Below, piece after piece: positions 8,793 to 16,610 of a DNA stretch of 64,000 bases; position 1 is the stretch's first letter, and every line of letters begins with the position of its first letter. This DNA is from Candidatus Marivariicella framensis. GTDB taxonomy: Bacteria > Bacteroidota > Bacteroidia > Flavobacteriales > Flavobacteriaceae. The position numbers were made by a program, and so were the translations under genes. Below the pieces are notes generated by a model, which saw only the letters and a program-made list of their open reading frames with translations, was not told where the DNA came from and ran no database searches. The DNA lies in NCBI GenBank assembly GCA_905182735.1, contig CAJJCT010000031.1:1-64000 (forward strand). The letters are read 5' to 3'.

Positions 8793-9668
8793 TTAATCTT
8801 CTTTTTTAAAACCATAAAAGAATTGTCCAATAAAGTCCTTAGACATATTATTATCTCCTTCATATCCAAGTTTTATTTCTCCATCTTTGTGAGGAACATA
8901 ATTAGTCTTAAATATATAATCCCAAACACTTAAACTGATTGCAAAATTGACTCCAATTTTAAATTTCTTTGGAGATGAATGTGCATGATGATGAAGGTGC
9001 ATAATTGGATTATTGAAAATATATTTTAAAGGGCCATAACTAAGCTTTATGTTTGAGTGATTTAAATGCCCAATAGTGATTGTTAGAAAATGAATTAAAT
9101 ATGCTTGCTCTGGCTCAAAACCACCAATCAACATTATAGCGAAAACTTTTAGAGGTTTATATAAAATATTTTCCATCCAATGATAACGAAAATGTGCAGC
9201 AAAACCCATTTCCTTAACCGAGTGATGAACCTTATGGAATTTCCATAAAAACGTATACTTATGCATTAAAATATGTGTGGTCCATTGAAAAAAGTCTAAA
9301 ATCACAAAAAAAATGAGTAATTGAATTAATGGGTTAAAATGGGAAAGATTCAATATAGAAATTGAATTTGAACTTATATTAAAAGCATCAAACATCATTT
9401 TATTAAAAACTTTATAAAAGCCAACAATAATTATTGAGAAAATGAAAAAGTTAAAAAACATATAAAAAAGATCTAACCAAAAATCTTGTCTAAATATTTT
9501 CTGATTCTTTCGCCAAGGAAAAACTAATTCAATAGTCCAAACCACCGATGAAATAATAATTAAACCCCAAAAGTAATTTTCACTAATTGGAACTTTAAAG
9601 AAAAACTGCCTTACAGTCCATTGTAAGACTCCTAAAAAAGACTCTATAAATAACTCAAAATATTCCAT
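8793..9668 (-). CDS. Sterol desaturase / fatty acid hydroxylase family protein
   Basis: Histidine clusters HILMH, HKVHHS and HLHHHAH in a multi-TM protein. Confidence 0.9.
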   Translation of the reverse strand: MEYFELFIESFLGVLQWTVRQFFFKVPISENYFWGLIIISSVVWTIELVFPWRKNQKIFRQDFWLDLFYMFFNFFIFSIIIVGFYKVFNKMMFDAFNISSNSISILNLSHFNPLIQLLIFFVILDFFQWTTHILMHKYTFLWKFHKVHHSVKEMGFAAHFRYHWMENILYKPLKVFAIMLIGGFEPEQAYLIHFLTITIGHLNHSNIKLSYGPLKYIFNNPIMHLHHHAHSSPKKFKIGVNFAISLSVWDYIFKTNYVPHKDGEIKLGYEGDNNMSKDFIGQFFYGFKKED

Positions 9669-9931
9669 GGATCAAACTCAAACTAATTGTTAAAAAATAA
9701 TATGCAAATAAAAAAGACAAAAATAAAAATAATGGAAACTGTAATTTGAAAGGTTGAGAAGTGTTTTTTCATGTGATAAAATCATCATAAAGATAGTCAA
9801 CTAATTGAAACTAAACTCTATTATAAATTAGGGTTGAAAGGTTCACTAATATGAATAGAAACTAACACAAATTTAAATTTTTTGTTTGTCTCTATTGCTC
9901 TTAAATTCCAAATCAAAACCCTTTTTGTCTT

Positions 9932-11251
9932 TCACGAAATTAAAGTAGTTACCCGTACTTTTTTCTTCTTTAATCGGGTGTTATTTAATTTTTCCACCAG
10001 GACAACTGCTATTGTTTTTGGCACTGCAACAAAAGCACAATCTTGCTTTAACTCAATTATTCCTAGTTGGTCTTTTGTAATATTTCCTTGTTTAAAAAAA
10101 AGTCCTGCAATATCACCTTTAGAAATCTTATCTTTTCTTCCACCAGAAATAAATAGTGTTTCCCAAAACTGAGGCTTTCTTAATGCTTTTTTTGAGATAT
10201 TTACAACTTTAGGTTTTTTAACATACTCTGGAAAGTCTTCGTTTTCTCCTCTCAAAACATAGGCAGTTCCTTTAGAAACTACTCGAGCAGCTCTTCCATT
10301 TCTATGGACAAACTCTTCTTCGGAACGAGGCAGTTCGAAATGAATAATAAATTTTAGTTCTGGAATATCTAAGCCTCTTGAGGCTAAATCGGTAGCTATT
10401 AAAATCGAGTTGGTCCCATTTCGAAACTTTATCAATGAACGCTCTCTATCTTTTTGCTCCATTCCGCCTGAAAAGCAGCTATAGTTTAGCTTATTTTTAT
10501 CTAAAAAACGACTTACCTTATCAACACTACTTCTTAAGTTACAAAATATAATTCCATTTTGATTTCCAAGGTATTCTAATAAATTTAATAGGGTTGTCAA
10601 TTTATTTTTTGAAGAGGACAAGACCGTTTTAACCTCTAATTTCGAGACTACCTTTTCTTTTAAATAATTGACCATCTTGGGTTGGTCCAAGCGCACAAAG
10701 TCTGGAACTTTAATACTTTGCGTTGCCGATGTTAAAACCCGTTTATTTATATGGGGCAGCTGATTGATAATTTCACGCATCTCCGACTCAAAACCAACTT
10801 CAAGAGACTTATCAAACTCGTCTAATATAAGTGCTTTTATATATTTCTTAGAAAACCGATCATTACTAAAATGATCTGCAATTCTACCGGGAGTTCCTAT
10901 TAAAATTGAAGGCACATGCTTGATCTCAATCTTGTCCTTAGACATGGGACGGCCACCATATACAGCATTTACTTTAAATCCAGAACCCATAGTACGAACG
11001 ACCTGTTCAATTTGGATGGCAAGTTCACGTGAAGGAACAATAATTAATGCTTGCAGCTCTTTACAATTCGGATCTAGAGTCTTGATAATGGGCAATAAAA
11101 AAGCCAAGGTTTTACCTGTTCCTGTGGGAGACAAAAGAATTGTGTTGGTTGTTGATTCTATTATAGAAATAGCCTCCTTTTGCATTGGATTTAGTACATG
11201 AATATTTAATTTTGTTAAAATATCTTGTTGTTCTTTGATGCTATTTGCCAT
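9932..11251 (-). CDS. DEAD-box RNA helicase, DbpA-like C-terminal RNA-binding region
   Basis: SPTGTGKT, PSRELA, DEFD, SAT, HRNGRAAR motifs; C-terminal GGRKDKISKGDIAGLFFKQGNI...CAFVAVP resembles the DbpA RNA-binding domain. Confidence 0.9.
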   Translation of the reverse strand: MANSIKEQQDILTKLNIHVLNPMQKEAISIIESTTNTILLSPTGTGKTLAFLLPIIKTLDPNCKELQALIIVPSRELAIQIEQVVRTMGSGFKVNAVYGGRPMSKDKIEIKHVPSILIGTPGRIADHFSNDRFSKKYIKALILDEFDKSLEVGFESEMREIINQLPHINKRVLTSATQSIKVPDFVRLDQPKMVNYLKEKVVSKLEVKTVLSSSKNKLTTLLNLLEYLGNQNGIIFCNLRSSVDKVSRFLDKNKLNYSCFSGGMEQKDRERSLIKFRNGTNSILIATDLASRGLDIPELKFIIHFELPRSEEEFVHRNGRAARVVSKGTAYVLRGENEDFPEYVKKPKVVNISKKALRKPQFWETLFISGGRKDKISKGDIAGLFFKQGNITKDQLGIIELKQDCAFVAVPKTIAVVLVEKLNNTRLKKKKVRVTTLIS

Positions 11252-11256
11252 AATAA

Positions 11257-12588
11257 TTAATCCTTTTTTAAAGTAGATTTTTTTGAAATTGTTACACCTG
11301 TATTTGCTAAATAATTTGCAAGCACTTTCTCTATTAATTCTTCTTTTGTAAGGTGATGAAAAATAGTTCTCACCTGCTGTTTAAATTCAGCTGAAACACT
11401 ACGATTTGATTTGGTTTTAAATATTTTTTTTGCCCATAACAAACCGTTGTTTTCTTCAATGCTTTGTGCATCTCCTTTTTTGAATTCATTAAACTTAATA
11501 CCTAATTCCTTTTCAAAATCAGCAATTTCTTTAACTTCTTCTTCTTGAACTATAGTTAATGAAAAGCCTTTTACTCCTGCTCTTGCTGATCGTCCACTTC
11601 TATGCACGTAAGCTTCATAGGTGTCAGGTAAGTGATAATTCACAACATAGGTGATTTCTTTAACATCAATTCCACGAGCTGCTAAATCGGTTGCAATAAG
11701 AATATCTATATATCCTTTTCTAAATTGATCCATAATCCGGTCACGAATTCCTTGCGTTAAACTTCCATGAATCGATCCCGATGAGAATTTATTGATGGAT
11801 AAATTTTTACCTAATTTATTGACAGCTGCTTTTGTTTTGCAAAAAATAATCCCTCTTTCTCCTTCTTTAGCACTTAAAAAGTGCATTAAAACATTCAGTT
11901 TTTCTATTGGCTCTACAACCATATAGTAGTGATCTATGCCTTGATGACCCATCATAGTCATGTCAGTTTCTATTTGCAAAACATCCTTTGACATATAATT
12001 TTGAATCAATTGTTTTATAGCGCCAGAAAGAGTTGCGGTAAATAATAGTGTTCTACGATTTTTTGGAATTACTTCGATAATACGATCTAAATCATCTTTA
12101 AAAGCACTCACTATTTCATCTGCTTCATCCAACACTAAATACTTTATGTTCTTAATATTTATAGCACTACGGCCAATTAAATCTATCAAGCGTCCAGGTG
12201 TTGCAACAATAATATGCGTTTTAGTTTTTAAGCTCTCTATTTGAGATTTTATTGGAATTCCACCGTATACTGCTAAAACAGAAATCTCAGAAATGTACGC
12301 TCCATAAGTCAATAAATTGGCATGAATTTGTTGACCTAACTCTCTGGTAGGTGCTAGTATCACAACTTGAACATGAGTTTCTTCTATGTCGATTAACTGC
12401 AACAAGGGCAATCCAAAAGCAACAGTTTTACCCGTTCCTGTTTTTGCCAAAGCAACAAGATCTTCTTTTTGATTGAGTAACAACGGAATGATCTTTTTTT
12501 GTATATCTGTGGGAGTAGCAATTTTCAAATCTGCTAAACCTTTTTGTAATAGTTGGTTAATTCCTATATCAGAGAAAGATTTTGACAT
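11257..12588 (-). CDS. DEAD-box RNA helicase
   Basis: AKTGTGKT, PTRELGQQ, DEAD, SAT-like TAT, HRSGRSAR motifs. Confidence 0.95.
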   Translation of the reverse strand: MSKSFSDIGINQLLQKGLADLKIATPTDIQKKIIPLLLNQKEDLVALAKTGTGKTVAFGLPLLQLIDIEETHVQVVILAPTRELGQQIHANLLTYGAYISEISVLAVYGGIPIKSQIESLKTKTHIIVATPGRLIDLIGRSAINIKNIKYLVLDEADEIVSAFKDDLDRIIEVIPKNRRTLLFTATLSGAIKQLIQNYMSKDVLQIETDMTMMGHQGIDHYYMVVEPIEKLNVLMHFLSAKEGERGIIFCKTKAAVNKLGKNLSINKFSSGSIHGSLTQGIRDRIMDQFRKGYIDILIATDLAARGIDVKEITYVVNYHLPDTYEAYVHRSGRSARAGVKGFSLTIVQEEEVKEIADFEKELGIKFNEFKKGDAQSIEENNGLLWAKKIFKTKSNRSVSAEFKQQVRTIFHHLTKEELIEKVLANYLANTGVTISKKSTLKKD

Positions 12589-12774
12589 AAAATTGTTTTA
12601 AACAAAGATATATATACGAAATCCGATAATCGAATAAATTGGAGCTCTAATTAATTTAACTCAACGGTGAATGAATTGAGCAAAAAATAAAGGCTAATAG
12701 AATAATAAGTTTGCTCCCCCAAATGACCCCAGTTAAACAAAAAGGACATTAAACTATAATAGCATAAAATAGAT

Positions 12775-12942
12775 ATGGCAAATACAACAGGAAATATTAA
12801 AGGTGAAATACGATTAGCTGGTGGTTCTTATTTATCTTCACACAAGACTTGTCATGGAAATCAGCGAGATAGAAAATTATTTGTAGATAAAGAAACTGCT
12901 AATACCCATATAAGTATTGTTGGATATAAACCCTTAATATGA
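12775..12942 (+). pseudogene. 55-aa ORF resembling the C-terminal end of a formylglycine-generating enzyme (FGE-sulfatase domain); probable remnant
   Basis: My translation MANTTGNIKGEIRLAGGSYLSSHKTCHGNQRDRKLFVDKETANTHISIVGYKPLI matches the R-x-x-GGS(Y/W)...C...R...IG(F/Y)+ end of FGE domains; stop overlaps the sulfatase ATG (ATGA). Confidence 0.5.
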
Positions 12943-14357
12943 AAAAAATAATCTCAATAGTAATATTATTTCTTCTTCATTCATGTGATCAGTCAAAACT
13001 TAATATTAAACCTAATTTTATTATAGTTTTTGTTGACGACATGGGGTACGGTGATTTAGGATCATATGGACACCCTACAATCAAAACTCCCAATCTGGAT
13101 AAAATGGCACACGAAGGACAAAAGTGGACTCAGTTTTACTCTGCATCAAGTGTTTGTACACCAAGTCGTGCAGGATTATTAACAGGACGACTACCCATAA
13201 GGAATGGTTTGATTGGTAGAAAACACAGGGTTTTTTTTCCTGACTCTAAACATGGTCTTCCTGATTCTGAGATAACCATTGCAGAAAAATTGAAAAAAAA
13301 TGGATATAAAACTGCCGCAATAGGTAAATGGCATCTAGGTCATAAAAAAGAATACCTTCCCCTTCAACATGGCTTTGATTATTATTATGGAATACCATAT
13401 TCGAATGATATGGATAAGATTAATAATGAAACATGTTGTCCAGGATCACAGTATTGGCAGAAGTATGAAAATGAAAGACCTGAATCAACTAACTATAATG
13501 TTCCTCTGATTGAAAATAATGAAATCATAGAAAGACCAGTAGATCAAACAACAATTACTAAGCGATTTTCGGATAAAGCAGTTGAATTTATAAGAAATAA
13601 TAAAGAAGATAATTTTTTTATTTATTTAGCTCATAATTTACCTCATACCCCGCTTTATGCTTCAGACGATTTTATAGGAAAAAGTAAAAGAGGGTTATAT
13701 GGCGATGTAATTGAAGAAATTGATTACGGAATGGGTTTGATAGTTGAGGAATTAAAGAAGAATAATCTTGATAAGAACACAATTGTAGTTTTTACATCTG
13801 ATAATGGTCCATGGCTCCCCTTTGAGTCTCACTCAGGCTCTGCAGGACTTCTTAGAGAAGGAAAGGGTTCTACCTGGGAAGGGGGACAAAGAATTCCTGG
13901 AATATTTTGGGGAGCTGACATAAGCCCCGGAGTAGTCAGTGATTTAGGATCAACGATGGATATCTTTCCTACTTTATTAGAAATGTCAAATACTAGTATG
14001 GTCGATGATAGAATAATGGATGGAATAAGTTTAAAGAATACATTATTAAATCATGAACCCAGTAAAAGAGAAACAATATTTTATTATCGCTCTAGGGAAA
14101 TTTATGCAGTTAGATTTGGCAAATATAAAGCTCACTTTATTACTCAAGGTGCTTATAATTATCCGCCAGGAAGCGATAAGAAGAAAGTTTTGAAAAAACC
14201 ATTACTTTATAATTTAAATATTGATCCATCTGAAAAATATGATATAGCAGATAAAAACCCTGAAATATTAATTAAAATCAATAAGATTGTAGAAATACAT
14301 AAAAAAAACTTAATTGCTCCTGAGGATTTGCTAAATGATAGGGAGGGGGCTAAGTGA
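12939..14357 (+). CDS. Arylsulfatase-type sulfatase (FGly-dependent, CTPSR), lipoprotein
   Basis: FIIVFVDDMGYGDLGSYGHPTIKTPNLD; CTPSRAGLLTG with Cys at residue 73; lipobox LLHSC. Confidence 0.95.
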   Translation: MKKIISIVILFLLHSCDQSKLNIKPNFIIVFVDDMGYGDLGSYGHPTIKTPNLDKMAHEGQKWTQFYSASSVCTPSRAGLLTGRLPIRNGLIGRKHRVFFPDSKHGLPDSEITIAEKLKKNGYKTAAIGKWHLGHKKEYLPLQHGFDYYYGIPYSNDMDKINNETCCPGSQYWQKYENERPESTNYNVPLIENNEIIERPVDQTTITKRFSDKAVEFIRNNKEDNFFIYLAHNLPHTPLYASDDFIGKSKRGLYGDVIEEIDYGMGLIVEELKKNNLDKNTIVVFTSDNGPWLPFESHSGSAGLLREGKGSTWEGGQRIPGIFWGADISPGVVSDLGSTMDIFPTLLEMSNTSMVDDRIMDGISLKNTLLNHEPSKRETIFYYRSREIYAVRFGKYKAHFITQGAYNYPPGSDKKKVLKKPLLYNLNIDPSEKYDIADKNPEILIKINKIVEIHKKNLIAPEDLLNDREGAK

Positions 14358-14565
14358 ATATTGCTATTTGGAGATGATAATAGGTGTGTTTTTAATAGTG
14401 GAATCACAAAATACATTAAAAGAATTAATAAGAAACTTGATGGCTTTGTATTTCTTTTGTTTTCAATTTTTTATATTTATTACAATTAACCCTAGGCAAT
14501 ATTCATAAGTTATTTATTTCTTATCACTCTCTTTATTTGACAATAAAGTTTAATTAAACACAATC

Positions 14566-16173
14566 ATGAAACATCTGTACCCAGTATTATTTTTTTCTTT
14601 TTTTCTTTCAAGCTGCACTGATAACTTAGAAACAAAGCCTAATATATTATTTATAATGTCTGATGACCATGCTTATCAAGCAATAAGTGCATACGATGAC
14701 CGACTGATAAAAACTCCTAATATTGATAGAATTGCAAATGAAGGTATGCTCTTTAACAATGCATGTGTTACTAACTCAATATGTGCTCCTTCCAGAGCAG
14801 TAATATTAACAGGAAAACATAGTCACATCAATGGTAAGATTGATAATCATGCTAAGTTTGATGACTCACAAACTACTTTTCCTCAACTTTTTCAAAAAGC
14901 TGGATATCAAACAGCTATGTTTGGTAAGCTTCATTTTGGAAACAATCCAAAGGGAGTTGATGACTTTCTAATACTTCCTGGACAAGGAGACTACATTAAT
15001 CCTAAATTCATAGGAAAAGAAAAAGACACAATAATTAGTGGGTATGTAACAGATATAATTACTGATTTAACATTGAATTGGTTTAAAACCAAAAGAGACA
15101 AAAACAAACCATTTTTAATGATGTACTTACATAAAGCTCCTCATAGAGCATGGTGGCCAAGTCCAGAAAAGTTTGCAGAATTTTATGAGAAAGAGTTTCC
15201 AGAACCTGAGTCCTTATTTGATAATTACTCTGGAAGGGGAACTGCTGCCAAAACAGCAGAAATGAATATTTTAACTCATATGCAATATATGCATGACAGT
15301 AAAGTTAGGCCCTCAACTATAGAGGAAATGGATAAAGTAGAACCTGAGATTGTTTATGTTAAAGGTGACGGAACTTTAATGCGTCCAACTGCAAAAGGAT
15401 TTACTCGTCCTTTTGGAAGAGCCAATGAAGATCAAAAGAAAAAATATGATATTACTCTCGATAAAATCAGCAAAGACTTTAAAGAAAATTGGCCGAAAAT
15501 GAATAATAAAGAAAAAATGAAATGGAAGTTTCAAAGATATATGCAAGATTATTTAGCAACTATTTCTTCCGTTGACGATAATGTTGGTCGTGTTTTGGAT
15601 TATCTTCAAGAGTCTGGACTAGATAAAAACACAATAGTGGTATACACATCTGATCAAGGATTTTATTTAGGGGAACACGGCTGGTTTGATAAAAGATTTA
15701 TTTATGATGAATCCTTTAAAACACCACTAATGATCAAATGGCCTAATATAATTACACCGGGAACAACCAGTGAAGAAATGGTTCAAAATCTAGATTTTGC
15801 TCAAACATTTTTAGAAGCTGCAATGATTGAAGCTCCTGAAGATATGCAAGGAGAAAGTCTTATTCCTTTATTAAAAGGAGATTCTGAGAATTGGAATAGA
15901 GATGCAGTATATTATCATTATTATGAATACCCTTCAGTACATATGGCTAAAAGACATTATGGAATTGTAAGTAAGGAATTCAAATTAGTTCACTTTTATT
16001 ATGACGTTGATGAATGGGAGTTATATGATCGTTTAAAAGACCCTAATGAAATGAACAATATATATGAAAATCCTGAATATAAAAACATAGTTGATGAATT
16101 AACTCAAGAATTAAAAGAAATGAGAATTAAATATAAAGATTCTGAAGAGCTAGATAAAAGTTTTATTTATTGA
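14566..16173 (+). CDS. Sulfatase (FGly-dependent, CAPSR), lipoprotein
   Basis: NILFIMSDDHAYQAISAYDDRLIKTPNIDRIANEG; CAPSRAVILTGKHSH with Cys at residue 73; lipobox FLSSC. Confidence 0.95.
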   Translation: MKHLYPVLFFSFFLSSCTDNLETKPNILFIMSDDHAYQAISAYDDRLIKTPNIDRIANEGMLFNNACVTNSICAPSRAVILTGKHSHINGKIDNHAKFDDSQTTFPQLFQKAGYQTAMFGKLHFGNNPKGVDDFLILPGQGDYINPKFIGKEKDTIISGYVTDIITDLTLNWFKTKRDKNKPFLMMYLHKAPHRAWWPSPEKFAEFYEKEFPEPESLFDNYSGRGTAAKTAEMNILTHMQYMHDSKVRPSTIEEMDKVEPEIVYVKGDGTLMRPTAKGFTRPFGRANEDQKKKYDITLDKISKDFKENWPKMNNKEKMKWKFQRYMQDYLATISSVDDNVGRVLDYLQESGLDKNTIVVYTSDQGFYLGEHGWFDKRFIYDESFKTPLMIKWPNIITPGTTSEEMVQNLDFAQTFLEAAMIEAPEDMQGESLIPLLKGDSENWNRDAVYYHYYEYPSVHMAKRHYGIVSKEFKLVHFYYDVDEWELYDRLKDPNEMNNIYENPEYKNIVDELTQELKEMRIKYKDSEELDKSFIY

Positions 16174-16321
16174 TTTATAATCATTTGCCTCCCTTCTATC
16201 ATTTAGTTGAATTTCATTTGAGAATTTTCTCATCAAAAAACGCATTACCTTATCATTACTTAAATGATTAAAAGCTGCTTTTAAATTCTCAATAACTTAA
16301 TTAAGTTCTGTCATTGTGGAT

Positions 16322-16362
16322 CAAAAAATAAAAGGGAGATAAACTTTCGAATATCTCCCTTT
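16322..16362 (-). terminator. Rho-independent terminator after tRNA-Leu/tRNA-Gly
   Basis: Inverted repeat aaagggagata / tatctcccttt, followed on the minus strand by a T-rich run (ttttattttttga). Confidence 0.7.
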
Positions 16363-16365
16363 TGG

Positions 16366-16450
16366 TACTCGAGGCGGGACTTGAACCCGCACGACCGCAA
16401 TGGTCATTGGATTTTAAGTCCAACGTGTCTACCAATTCCACCACTCGAGC
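16366..16450 (-). tRNA. tRNA-Leu(UAA), with encoded CCA at 16363-16365
   Basis: Reverse complement GCTCGAGTGGTGGAATTGGTAGACACG...GGACTTAAAATCC...GGTTCAAGTCCCGCCTCGAGTA; anticodon TAA, long variable arm. Confidence 0.95.
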
Positions 16451-16463
16451 AAAATATACTTAG

Positions 16464-16535
16464 AGCGAAAGACGGGATTTGAACCCGCGACCCCCACCTT
16501 GGCAAGGTGATGCTCTACCCCTGAGCTACTTTCGC
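16464..16535 (-). tRNA. tRNA-Gly(GCC)
   Basis: Reverse complement GCGAAAGTAGCTCAGGGGTAGAGCATCACCTTGCCAAGGTGGGGGTCGCGGGTTCAAATCCCGTCTTTCGCT; anticodon GCC. Confidence 0.96.
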
Positions 16536-16610
16536 AAAAGGTTTACAAATATAGAATAAACATGTAAATAGCAGTTAAAGCTGAATAAAAAAATTGGGTT
16601 TTTTTTAAAA

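Noticed and set aside
9882-11201. Plus-strand ORFs 9882..10172 and 10920..11201
   Set aside because: Antisense to the DEAD-box helicase; shadow ORFs.
14207-14416. Minus-strand ORF over the end of the first sulfatase
   Set aside because: Shadow ORF overlapping a strong sulfatase call; no domain.
14375-14509. Possible 44-aa plus-strand ORF MIIGVFLIVESQNTLKELIRNLMALYFFCFQ... between the sulfatases
   Set aside because: Short, hydrophobic, AT-rich; indistinguishable from chance without homologues.
16300-16610. tRNA-Leu/tRNA-Gly pair as an integration site with an integrase or att duplication
   Set aside because: No integrase gene in the window and I could not find a duplicated tRNA 3' end; mobility remains only a suggestion.
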